Shown here piece after piece: positions 1 to 5,749 of a DNA stretch of 8,876 nucleotides; position 1 is the stretch's first letter, and each line of letters opens with the position of its first letter. The notes below the pieces were generated by a model that did no database searches, was not told where the DNA came from, and saw only the letters and a list, made by a program, of their open reading frames with translations. The position numbers and the translations under genes were made by a program. This stretch comes from an uncultured Lautropia sp. (GTDB taxonomy: Bacteria; Pseudomonadota; Gammaproteobacteria; Burkholderiales; Burkholderiaceae_E): positions 1 through 8,876 of the forward strand of contig CALIXC010000292.1 of the NCBI GenBank assembly GCA_938046755.1. The letters run 5' to 3'.

Positions 1-192
1 CGTCGCCACGCGCTGACCGGCCATGGCCTGCACGCCGGCGCCGACGGCCCCGAAGACGCCCAGCGCTGCGGCGAGGACCGGCAGGGAGCCGTCGAAGAGG
101 AGATCGTCGAGCCCATCCGTCAGGCCGTCGAGGACCAGGGACAGCGCCAGGATCCCGCAGCCGATGACGGCGCACCAGATGAAAGGGGTCAT
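1..192 (-). CDS. Partial small membrane protein, possibly NfeD/YqiJ-like (N-terminus only)
   Basis: The reading frame starts at an ATG at 192-190 and stays open for 64 codons to the window edge, so the C-terminus is missing. Residues 3-21 and about 36-58 are hydrophobic and look like two membrane segments. They are joined by a short acidic, Gly-rich loop (DGLTDGLDDLLFDG). A purine-rich AGAGAG lies about 6 bases before the ATG. The pattern of one helix, an Asp/Leu-rich loop, then a second Ala/Gly helix resembles the start of NfeD-like or YqiJ-like proteins, which carry a C-terminal OB-fold and usually sit beside a flotillin gene. That assignment is inference: the diagnostic OB-fold part is outside the window. 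A flotillin-like gene just left of position 1 on the same strand would support it. Confidence 0.5.
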   Translation of the reverse strand, partial: MTPFIWCAVIGCGILALSLVLDGLTDGLDDLLFDGSLPVLAAALGVFGAVGAGVQAMAGQRVAT

Positions 193-348
193 GTGCGGCT
201 CTCTGCTCACAAGGTTGGGGAAGGATTCGGGAGGGATTCTTCCACGATGCGTGTCCCGCGGTATGGGGACAACGCCCCTTCGCACGCGAGCGGATTCACA
301 CCGACGCGGAGCCGAGGATCACGCTCAGGGCGGTCGGCTTCTTCGCGG

Positions 349-594
349 TCAGCCGATTCGCGCCAACGCGGATCCGAGACCCGCGCCGATCAACGCCATG
401 GCCAGGGCGCCCGCCGTGCGGATCTTCTGCAGGGTCTCGTCGCTGCGTGCCACGCCCATGACCTGCCAGCCGTGGTGCAGCTGCTGCACCACGCGCTGGC
501 CGATGTCGCCGCAGCCGATGATCAACAATCGTTGACGGCGGAAACGCTGGGGAACTGGGCGATAATGCGGGGTTTGGCCTTTCTTCTGGATCAT
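349..594 (-). pseudogene. Truncated Rossmann-fold NAD(P)-binding protein (SDR/epimerase-like remnant)
   Basis: The frame runs from ATG 594-592 to a TGA at 351-349 and encodes 81 residues. AAGGA sits 7-8 bases before the ATG, a good ribosome binding site, so the start looks genuine. Residues about 22-34 read LLIIGCGDIGQRV, the GxGxxG dinucleotide-binding turn after a beta strand, followed by a helix and then by VMGVARSDE, as in the second strand of extended SDR proteins and nucleoside-diphosphate-sugar epimerases. Family members are typically 250-300 residues. This one stops at 81, and its last 20 residues (an Ala/Gly/Leu run) do not look like the family. The next gene on this strand starts at 192, so there is no room for the rest. 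I infer a 3' deletion leaving a remnant. A short intact NAD-binding protein is possible but less likely. Confidence 0.55.
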
Positions 595-620
595 GCGCCA
601 ATCCTTACGGGGGAACTGAC

Positions 621-1679
621 ATGACTTACAACGTGACGATCTCGCCCAGTGGCCGCCAGTTCAAGGTGGACATTGGCACCACGGTGCTGGAAGCCGCACT
701 GGACCAGGGCATCGTTCTGCCCTACGGCTGCAAGGACGGCGCCTGTGGGGCGTGCAAGTCGCTGGTGACGGACGGTAGTGTAGAGCAGGGCAAGCACCTG
801 CCGTCGGCGCTGTCGTCGGAAGAGATGACGCAGGGCTATGCGCTGCTGTGCACGGCCACGCCCACGTCGGACCTCACCATCGAGGCGGCGGTGGTGGACG
901 GGGCCAGCGACATCCCGGTGCGCAAGCTGCCCTGTCGGGTGCGCTCCATCGAGGCGCTGGCACCGGACGTGCGCTGTATCCGGCTGCAGCTGCCGTTTTC
1001 CGAGCGGCTGGAGTATCTGGCCGGCCAGTACGTGGACCTGATCTTCCCCGACGGCGTGCGGCGCAGCTATTCCATGGCCACGGCACCCGGCACGCTGGAG
1101 GACGTGGAGCTGCATATCCGCCACCTGCCGGGCGGGCATTTCACCGACCGGGTGTTCGGGGTGGGCTCGCGGCCGCCGCTGAAGGAGCGCGAGATCTTCC
1201 GGCTGGAGGGGCCGTTCGGCACCTTCTTCCTGCGTGAGGACAGTGACAAGGCGGTGGTGCTGCTGGCCAGCGGCACGGGCTTTGCGCCCATCAAGGCTAT
1301 CGTGGAACGGATCACGGCGCTGCAGGCGGCCGGCAGTTTCCGGCGGCCGGTGCGGCTGTACTGGGGCGGGCGGCGTCCGGCCGACCTCTACCACGACGCG
1401 CTGTGCCGCCAGTGGGAAAAGGATCTGGCCGACTTCCAGTATGTGCCGGTGCTGTCGGATGCGCAGCCCGAGGATGGCTGGACGGGGCGTACCGGCTTCG
1501 TGCACCTGGCGGTGATGGCCGATCTGCCCGACATGTCGGGGCACGAGGTCTATGCCTGCGGTGTTCCGGTGATGGTGGAATCGGCCCGGCGCGACTTCGT
1601 GGCGCAGTGCGGGCTGGATGCGGCCGACTTCTACGCCGACGCCTTCACGTCGGAGGCCGACCGGCAGGCGGCGGCCTGA
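621..1679 (+). CDS. 2Fe-2S ferredoxin/FAD/NAD(P)H oxidoreductase (CDP-6-deoxyglucoseen reductase-like)
   Basis: This 352-residue protein has three fused modules that move electrons from NAD(P)H through FAD to a 2Fe-2S cluster and then to a partner oxygenase, dehydrase or other acceptor. Residues 1-90 form a plant-type ferredoxin domain with cluster ligands Cys37, Cys42, Cys45 and Cys77 (CX4CX2CX31C). Residues about 100-205 form the FAD-binding barrel, with the flavin motif RSYS at 148-151. Residues about 210-340 form the NAD-binding domain, with GTGFAPIK at 218-225 and a late YACGVPVMV motif. The start is supported by GGGGGA 6 bases upstream of the ATG. Such proteins are often annotated CDP-6-deoxy-delta-3,4-glucoseen reductase (AscD/RfbI), but no dideoxysugar gene lies nearby, so a general flavin or ferredoxin reductase is the safer call and the substrate is unknown. 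It is divergent from the Rossmann remnant, with only 26 bases between the two start codons. Confidence 0.88.
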   Translation: MTYNVTISPSGRQFKVDIGTTVLEAALDQGIVLPYGCKDGACGACKSLVTDGSVEQGKHLPSALSSEEMTQGYALLCTATPTSDLTIEAAVVDGASDIPVRKLPCRVRSIEALAPDVRCIRLQLPFSERLEYLAGQYVDLIFPDGVRRSYSMATAPGTLEDVELHIRHLPGGHFTDRVFGVGSRPPLKEREIFRLEGPFGTFFLREDSDKAVVLLASGTGFAPIKAIVERITALQAAGSFRRPVRLYWGGRRPADLYHDALCRQWEKDLADFQYVPVLSDAQPEDGWTGRTGFVHLAVMADLPDMSGHEVYACGVPVMVESARRDFVAQCGLDAADFYADAFTSEADRQAAA

Positions 1680-1692
1680 TCCGTCGCCCGTA

Positions 1693-1735
1693 GGGGCCGC
1701 TGCCCGGGCCCGGGTGGTCCGGGCAGCCTGGCCCC
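1693..1735 (+). terminator. Strong GC-rich hairpin after the ferredoxin reductase gene
   Basis: A 9-bp stem (1699-1707 with 1719-1727, 11-base loop) sits inside a 6-bp outer stem (GGGGCC 1693-1698 with GGCCCC 1730-1735), with a 2-base bulge on the right side. It begins 14 bases after the stop codon. No T tract follows on the plus strand, so efficient intrinsic termination is uncertain; it may instead stabilise the mRNA 3' end. Confidence 0.45.
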
Positions 1736-1811
1736 CGAATCTCCTCACGGACTGCCTCCCTGGCCGATTTCCTGTAATCTGGCCGGCAGTCGAAACGACG
1801 AAGTGCATATC

Positions 1812-1887
1812 GGGCCGCCACGGGGGCGGCCCCGCTTCAGGAAAGGACCTGCGCACGGCAGCCGCAAGGCGCCGCTCGGGCCTTTCC
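1812..1887 (+). promoter_or_regulatory. Structured 5' leader of msrAB
   Basis: Two nested structures precede the MsrAB start. One is an 8-bp GC hairpin (GGGCCGCC 1812-1819 with GGCGGCCC 1825-1832, loop ACGGG). The other is a long-range pairing of GGAAAGG (1840-1846) with CCTTTCC (1881-1887), enclosing about 34 bases that can pair further. The second closes just 4 bases before the GAGGAG ribosome binding site at 1892-1897. The fold could be a simple mRNA leader or a control element. It matches no riboswitch class that I recognise, and I could not identify a convincing promoter upstream. Confidence 0.35.
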
Positions 1888-1903
1888 CAGTGAGGAGATG
1901 ATC

Positions 1904-3595
1904 ATGAGACGACTGCTCACGCCCAGGAACCTGCTGCTGCTGGTCCTGCTGGCCGTGATGTTCTGGTCCTTCTACAGCGGTGCTTCGCCATCGCACGGCA
2001 CGCCGCCGGCGTCGGCGGACAAGGCTGCGACGACGCAGGGCGGTGGGGCGGCAGGTGCGGCGCAAGCCTCGGATGGTGCTCCCGAGCAGCCGGTGGGCTT
2101 GCCGCTGGCCTATCTGCAGAAGCTGAAGGACGTGGCCGACAAGCCGGCCAGCACCTACATCAAGCCTGGCCGGCCCACGCTGGTGAAGTTCTGGGCCAGC
2201 TGGTGCCCGCTGTGTCTGTCGGAACTGGCCGACACCAATGCCTGGGCTACCGATGAACGCTTCTCGTCGGCGGTGAATCTGGTCACACTGGCCTCGCCCG
2301 GCTTCCTGCACGAGAAGCCGCAGGCCGACTTCGTGACGTGGTATGGCGGGCTGGACTATCCGGCCATGCCGGTGCTGCTGGATGTGGGCGGCCTGCTGGC
2401 GCGGCAGCTGGGCGTGCGGGTGTATCCGTCGTGGGTGCTGCTGGATGCCGATGGCGGCGTGGCGCGGGTGGTGCGCGGGCGCCTGTCCGAAGCACAGGCG
2501 CTGGCCCTCATCGAGGACCCCGAGGCCGATCTGGCACGGCTGGCACAGGCCGAGCGTGCCTCCTTCTATCAACCGGATTCGCAAAAATCATCGAAAGTCA
2601 TGAATACCAGGACCATCTATCTGGCCGGCGGCTGCTTCTGGGGCGTGGAAGCCTATTTCCAGCGCATCCCGGGTGTGGTGGATGCCGTGTCGGGCTATGC
2701 CAATGGGCGCACACAGAACCCCAGCTACGAGGACGTGATCCGTGGCGCGGGCCATGCCGAGACGGTGAAGGTGACCTATGACGCCGACCGTCTGAGCCTG
2801 GCCGACATCCTGCAGTACTACTTCCGCATCATCGATCCCACCAGCCTGAACAAGCAGGGCAATGACCGCGGTGCACAGTACCGCACGGGCGTCTACTACA
2901 CGGATGCTTCCGAGAAGGCCACCATCCAGCAGGCGCTGGATGCGCTGCAGCAGAAGTACAGCCGCCCGCTGGTGGTGGAGAACCTGCCGCTGCAGAACTT
3001 CTACGGGGCCGAGGAATATCACCAGGACTATCTGGCCAAGAACCCCAACGGCTACTGCCATATTGACGTGCGCAAGGCTGACGAGCCGCTGCCGGGCAAG
3101 CCGGCGGGCAATCCGCCGGCAGCCGCTGCCGTGGGCAAGGGCTTTGATGTGGCCAGCTACCGCAAGGCTTCCGATGCCGAGCTGAAGCAGCGCCTGAGCG
3201 CCGAGCAGTACCGCGTCACGCAGCAAAGCGGCACCGAGCGCGCCTTCACGCACGAGTATGACCACCTGTTTGCGCCCGGCATCTACGTGGACGTGGTGAG
3301 CGGCCAGCCGCTCTTCAGCTCGAAGGACAAGTTCGACTCCGGCTGCGGCTGGCCCAGCTTCACGCGGCCCATCCAGCCGTCGGCCGTCACCGAGCATGAG
3401 GACCTCAGCTACAACATGCGGCGCGTCGAGGTGCGCAGCCAGGCTGCCGATTCGCACCTGGGGCACGTGTTTCCCGACGGCCCGCGTGACAAGGGTGGTC
3501 TGCGCTACTGCATCAACGGTGCCAGCCTGCGCTTCATCCCGCTGGAGAAAATGGCCGAAGAGGGCTATGGCAACCTGATCGATGCCGTGAAGTGA
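1904..3595 (+). CDS. msrAB: PilB-type thioredoxin-MsrA-MsrB fusion, methionine sulfoxide reductase
   Basis: The protein repairs oxidised methionine residues: MsrA reduces the S and MsrB the R sulfoxide, and the N-terminal thioredoxin-like domain re-reduces both. I start it at the ATG at 1904 (563 residues) because GAGGAG at 1892-1897 directly abuts the in-frame ATG at 1898 but stands 6 bases from 1904. Residues 9-25 are hydrophobic, a signal peptide or anchor, so it acts outside the cytoplasm. A low-complexity linker (about 28-65) leads to the TlpA-like domain with WCPLC (Cys101, Cys104). MsrA (about 236-392) has GCFWG with catalytic Cys244 and a late YCHID Cys385. MsrB (about 420-560) has GCGWPSF (Cys481) and RYCIN (catalytic Cys536), 55 residues apart. 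The zinc CXXC pairs of many MsrB proteins are absent. Domain order and most motifs closely match Neisseria PilB, recalled from memory. No partner gene is adjacent, but a DsbD-type reductant lies 3 kb downstream. Confidence 0.95.
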   Translation: MRRLLTPRNLLLLVLLAVMFWSFYSGASPSHGTPPASADKAATTQGGGAAGAAQASDGAPEQPVGLPLAYLQKLKDVADKPASTYIKPGRPTLVKFWASWCPLCLSELADTNAWATDERFSSAVNLVTLASPGFLHEKPQADFVTWYGGLDYPAMPVLLDVGGLLARQLGVRVYPSWVLLDADGGVARVVRGRLSEAQALALIEDPEADLARLAQAERASFYQPDSQKSSKVMNTRTIYLAGGCFWGVEAYFQRIPGVVDAVSGYANGRTQNPSYEDVIRGAGHAETVKVTYDADRLSLADILQYYFRIIDPTSLNKQGNDRGAQYRTGVYYTDASEKATIQQALDALQQKYSRPLVVENLPLQNFYGAEEYHQDYLAKNPNGYCHIDVRKADEPLPGKPAGNPPAAAAVGKGFDVASYRKASDAELKQRLSAEQYRVTQQSGTERAFTHEYDHLFAPGIYVDVVSGQPLFSSKDKFDSGCGWPSFTRPIQPSAVTEHEDLSYNMRRVEVRSQAADSHLGHVFPDGPRDKGGLRYCINGASLRFIPLEKMAEEGYGNLIDAVK

Positions 3596-3608
3596 TCAGG
3601 GGGTGACA

Positions 3609-3637
3609 GGGCGGCCGGCGAAGGCATCCGGCTGCCC
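3609..3637 (+). terminator. Possible weak terminator hairpin after msrAB
   Basis: A 10-bp stem with one G-U pair (GGGCGGCCGG 3609-3618 with CCGGCTGCCC 3628-3637, 9-base loop) lies 13 bases after the msrAB stop. No T run follows, so this is only a candidate. The sharper hairpin further on (3667-3686) has its T tract on the opposite strand and does not serve msrAB. Confidence 0.35.
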
Positions 3638-3660
3638 CATTGAAGGGGTCACGCAGCCAT

Positions 3661-3686
3661 AAAAAAGCCCGGACCGAAGTCCGGGC
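3661..3686 (-). terminator. Intrinsic terminator, minus strand
   Basis: Read on the minus strand, GCCCGGAC, a TTCG tetraloop and GTCCGGGC (3686-3667) form a perfect 8-bp stem followed at once by six T (3666-3661). This is a textbook Rho-independent terminator. On the plus strand it is followed by A residues, so its direction is clear. No protein gene on the minus strand leads into it, which implies that a non-coding RNA is transcribed toward it. Confidence 0.85.
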
Positions 3687-3750
3687 AAAAACCAACCAGG
3701 GAGGAATTCAGCCGGTGACTGAGGAGGTCACCGTTGCGGCTGAACAACGA
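3661..3750 (-). ncRNA. Candidate small RNA with CUCCU loop and intrinsic terminator
   Basis: Upstream of the minus-strand terminator is a second hairpin: TTCAGCC (3744-3738) pairs with GGCTGAA (3713-3707), and inside it GGTGAC (3732-3727) pairs with GTCACC (3719-3714). There is a 5-base bulge on the 5' side. The 7-base loop reads CTCCTCA. A single-stranded linker (3706-3687) containing TTCCTCCC joins it to the terminator hairpin. The CUCCU and CCUCC stretches are complementary to Shine-Dalgarno sequences, a layout known in some proteobacterial trans-acting small RNAs. The 5' end is not defined: I found only a poor -10-like AATAT stretch just upstream, so the RNA may be about 85 nt or considerably longer. 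No open frame in this stretch looks coding. Confidence 0.45.
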
Positions 3751-4230
3751 TATTCTCCAGTGATCAGCCCCGATCTGTTGCGTGTTTGCGTCATTCGGGT
3801 GTGCAGGGCCGATGGGTGGTCGGATGGTCGGGAACGAAGGCGGGATGCTCGGGTTTTCCGGGGGCGTATTCGGAATGAGGCACGAGCTGCTCCTCGGGTC
3901 GATCGGGTCCTGCAGGGTGAGTTGATCCAGCTGGTGGCCTGATCCGAATGGCGGGCTTGTGCCGCGGTCATGGGGTCAACCCGCCATCGCACGATATATC
4001 GTGAACGAGGCACACGGCCACGCTGCCCCTGCGACAGGGCACGGGACACCGTCCGTGCAGCCGTCGGCAACCGGCCAGCCTGTGGGGACTGTTCCATCAT
4101 CGCCGGCTGCCTATGCTGTCCAGCGCCTGGGCCGGTTCGCGGCCTGCGACTCTGCTGCCCGGGCTTCGGGCCCGACGTGGCATGGACGGGCGCAACGGAA
4201 ACGGTCGTTTGACGTGATGGGGTGTCGTCT
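3745..4230. other. Gene-free interval between the small RNA candidate and the Trp-rich gene
   Basis: I see no credible protein gene here on either strand. The open frames are rich in Arg, Pro, Ser and Thr and lack family-like features or ribosome binding sites. A proline-rich minus-strand frame across about 3660-3970 has no start codon after its upstream TGA. Apart from the palindrome at 3990-4003, the stretch shows only GC-rich short dyads and no clear promoter. Confidence 0.5.
3990..4003. promoter_or_regulatory. 14-bp perfect palindrome, possible operator
   Basis: CACGATATATCGTG is a perfect inverted repeat with an AT-rich core in a GC-rich gap. Such compact palindromes are typical dimeric repressor sites, and PadR- and TetR-like regulators use similar ATAT-centred operators. 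It lies about 230 bases upstream of the Trp-rich protein gene and about 245 bases upstream of the candidate small RNA hairpin on the other strand. The regulator and the target are unknown. Confidence 0.35.
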
Positions 4231-4467
4231 ATGTGGATGGTCTGGGGTGGCGCGCTGCTGGTGCTGCTGAAGTGGCTGGAGGTCGATCCGGTGTCGAACT
4301 GGGACTGGTGGTGGATTCTGGCACCGCTGGGCGTGGCCTTCCTGTGGTTCGAGTTCTTCGAGCGGATGTTCGGCCGCGACAAGCGCCAGAAGGAGATGGC
4401 CGATTACGAAAAGCGCGCCCGCGAGCGCGTGGCGCAGACCTTCGATCGGCAGGCACGCCGTTCCTGA
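4231..4467 (+). CDS. Small Trp-rich membrane protein (TIGR04438-like)
   Basis: The 78-residue protein has eight tryptophans in its first 40 residues (2, 5, 15, 24, 26-28 and 39). Two short hydrophobic segments (about 3-16 and 26-40) flank an EVDPVSNWDWWW loop, and a strongly charged cytoplasmic-type tail from about residue 47 is rich in Lys, Arg and Glu. This fits the small Trp-rich protein family found in Burkholderiales, whose function is unknown. I choose the ATG at 4231 because family members begin MW and GGGGTG stands 6 bases upstream; an in-frame GTG at 4222 is the alternative. It is the first gene after the long gap and is followed, 167 bases on, by lgt in the same direction. An inner-membrane location is inferred from the hydrophobicity. 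Confidence 0.8.
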   Translation: MWMVWGGALLVLLKWLEVDPVSNWDWWWILAPLGVAFLWFEFFERMFGRDKRQKEMADYEKRARERVAQTFDRQARRS

Positions 4468-4474
4468 TCGGTTC

Positions 4475-4504
4475 CGGCCCCGGCATTTTCCGGCTGCCGG
4501 GCCG
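4475..4504 (+). terminator. Possible hairpin terminator after the Trp-rich gene
   Basis: CGGCCCCGGCA (4475-4485) pairs with TGCCGGGCCG (4495-4504), giving 10 base pairs with one bulged C and a loop beginning TTTT. It starts 8 bases after the stop codon. No T run follows, so its strength is doubtful and read-through into lgt is possible. Confidence 0.35.
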
Positions 4505-4634
4505 TATTGGCGGGGTGGCCGCGTTGCGGCGTGGGGTGGCTGACGTGTGTGCGGGAAAGCTGCCCGACGGAATCACCCCCTGAAAAGCATGTAAGAATGA
4601 CCACTTGTCCATTCCGTCCGACGCTCTTTCTTCC

Positions 4635-5423
4635 ATGCTCGTCCATCCTCAGTTCGATCCCATCGCCTTGCAGATCGGTCCGCTGGCCATACGCTGGTAC
4701 GGGCTGATGTACCTGGTGGCCTTCACGCAGTTCGTGCTGCTGGGGCGCTGGCGCATTGCGCAGCGTCAGCCAGGCCAGCCGCTTCACGGCTTCACCGGCA
4801 AGGATGTCGAGGATCTGATGTTCTACGGCGTGTTGGGTGCGGTCATCGGCGGGCGCCTGGGGCACGTGCTGTTCTACGGGCTGTCGTACTACCTGGCGCA
4901 CCCGTTGCACATTTTCTATGTCTGGGAAGGCGGCATGGCCTTTCATGGCGGCTTGGTGGGCGTGCTGCTCTCGTGCGCACTGTTTGCCCATCGACGCGGG
5001 GTGCGCTGGCTGGACCTGATGGATTTCGTGGCGCCGCTGGTGCCGCTGGGGCTGGCGGCCGGCCGGCTGGGCAACTACATCAATGGCGAGCTGTGGGGGC
5101 GCGTTACCGATGTGCCCTGGGGCATGGTGTTTCCGCAGTCGGGTTCGGCGCTGCCGCGTCACCCGTCGCAGCTCTATGAGCTGGCGGCTGAGGGGCTCCT
5201 ACTGTTCGTGGTGCTGTGGTGGTATTCGCGCCGGCCGCGGCCCACGGGGGCGGTCAGCGGGCTCTTCCTGGTGGGCTATGGCCTGTGCCGCTTCCTGGTG
5301 GAATACGTGCGCGAGCCCGACGATGGCTTCTGGGGGCCGCTGACGGCTGGCCAGGCGCTGACGCTGCCGATGCTGCTGGCCGGTGCATGGCTGATGTGGC
5401 GGGCAGGGCGCAAGGCGGACTGA
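4635..5423 (+). CDS. lgt: Prolipoprotein diacylglyceryl transferase
   Basis: Lgt moves a diacylglyceryl group from phosphatidylglycerol to the lipobox cysteine of prolipoproteins, the first step of lipoprotein maturation in the inner membrane. The 262 residues match the family length. Visible signatures are the N-terminal HPQFDPIALQIGPLAIRWYG, the HGG motif with His104, the family signature GRLGNYINGELWG at 143-155 (Arg144, Asn147, Asn150, Glu152), HPSQLYE at 176-182, and RFLVEYVREPD at 219-229 (Arg219, Glu223). About seven hydrophobic segments are present. I place the start at the ATG at 4635 because relatives begin just before HPQFDP. It has no clear Shine-Dalgarno sequence; an in-frame TTG at 4605 with AAGAA upstream would add ten residues. 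A strong terminator follows the stop codon. Confidence 0.95.
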   Translation: MLVHPQFDPIALQIGPLAIRWYGLMYLVAFTQFVLLGRWRIAQRQPGQPLHGFTGKDVEDLMFYGVLGAVIGGRLGHVLFYGLSYYLAHPLHIFYVWEGGMAFHGGLVGVLLSCALFAHRRGVRWLDLMDFVAPLVPLGLAAGRLGNYINGELWGRVTDVPWGMVFPQSGSALPRHPSQLYELAAEGLLLFVVLWWYSRRPRPTGAVSGLFLVGYGLCRFLVEYVREPDDGFWGPLTAGQALTLPMLLAGAWLMWRAGRKAD

Positions 5424-5429
5424 AATGCA

Positions 5430-5456
5430 GAAAGGCCCGGACATGCCGGGCCTTTC
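5430..5456 (+). terminator. Terminator of lgt, possibly bidirectional
   Basis: GAAAGGCCCGG (5430-5440) pairs perfectly with CCGGGCCTTTC (5446-5456) around the loop ACATG, 7 bases after the lgt stop. The stem has AAAGG at its base on the left and CCTTT on the right, so it can act in both directions. In the minus direction it would also stop transcripts running out of the 6S RNA locus. Confidence 0.8.
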
Positions 5457-5463
5457 GTGGAAT

Positions 5464-5495
5464 GGGGTAACCCCGCCTGTGCCGGTTGGCCGGCA
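5464..5495 (-). terminator. Tandem small hairpins behind the 6S-like RNA
   Basis: Two perfect dyads follow the RNA on the minus strand: TGCCGG-CCAA-CCGGCA (5495-5480) and GGGG-TTA-CCCC (5474-5464), the latter followed by ATT. Neither has a true T tract. With the lgt terminator they make three hairpins in a row that could define or protect the 3' end of the RNA. Confidence 0.35.
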
Positions 5496-5496
5496 T

Positions 5497-5650
5497 CCTG
5501 AACCGTGATTCAGTTCAGGTCGGCAAAGAGAGCAGCCACATCAGGTTCATCCGACGAGGGATGATCACAACAGTGGCACACCGTTTTCTCTTCACCTCAT
5601 GCATCGCATTGGTTCAAGGAATATATGGCCTGAACGAACACTGCAGGGTT
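5497..5650 (-). ncRNA. ssrS: 6S RNA (regulator of RNA polymerase), probable
   Basis: 6S RNA mimics an open promoter and sequesters sigma-70 RNA polymerase in stationary phase. Position supports the call: ssrS lies directly downstream of zapA on the same strand in many proteobacteria, as here. A good -10 (TATAAT) places the 5' end near 5650. The transcript folds into one long rod. The closing stem pairs 5647-5644 with 5500-5497, 5641-5639 with 5507-5505, 5638-5636 with 5511-5509, and 5635-5629 with 5519-5513. After a large asymmetric bubble come AAGAG/CTCTT, GCCAC/GTGGC and the terminal hairpin TCATCC/GGATGA. The 5' CTGCAGTGTTCG resembles the CTGAGATGTTCG of E. coli 6S, and CCTTGAACC also occurs in both. 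Length, about 155 nt, is slightly short. Ends are approximate. I fitted the fold by hand, and a covariance search was not run. Confidence 0.7.
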
Positions 5651-5656
5651 GAAGCA

Positions 5657-5687
5657 ATTATACGCGCTTGTCTGTCGATGGGGGCAA
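5657..5687 (-). promoter_or_regulatory. Promoter of the 6S-like RNA
   Basis: On the minus strand, TTGCCC (5687-5682) and a consensus TATAAT (5662-5657) are separated by 19 bases. The spacer is longer than ideal, but the -10 is perfect in a GC-rich background and falls exactly where a 6S transcript should begin. It lies within the spacer after the zapA stop codon, so the RNA can be made independently of zapA. Confidence 0.65.
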
Positions 5688-5749
5688 GTTCTGCCGGTCG
5701 TCCCTTTCGCTGTCGCCGATGAGTGGCCGGTCAGTGTGGTTTCGCTGTT

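Noticed and set aside
532..566. TTGACG and GATAAT upstream of the reductase gene as a promoter
   Set aside because: The spacing is 23 bases, too long for a sigma-70 promoter, and no better -35 partner for GATAAT is present.
23..624. Plus-strand open frames across the first 600 bases
   Set aside because: They are Arg/Ser/Pro-rich shadows of the minus-strand membrane protein and Rossmann remnant.
1750..1778. TGTAAT near 1773 as a -10 for msrAB
   Set aside because: No recognisable -35 lies 16-18 bases upstream.
591..3466. Long minus-strand open frames (about 420, 280 and 290 codons) opposite the reductase and msrAB genes
   Set aside because: Their translations are rich in Arg, His, Gln and Pro with no family motifs, they lie exactly opposite well-supported genes, and long antisense frames are expected in GC-rich coding DNA.
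3667..3686. Hairpin as the msrAB terminator
   Set aside because: The stem is followed by A residues on the plus strand; its T tract is on the minus strand.
3708..4382. Minus-strand open frame of 224 codons across the large gap
   Set aside because: Its composition is dominated by Ser, Arg, Thr and Pro, it overlaps the start of the Trp-rich gene, and its end lies inside the small RNA hairpin.
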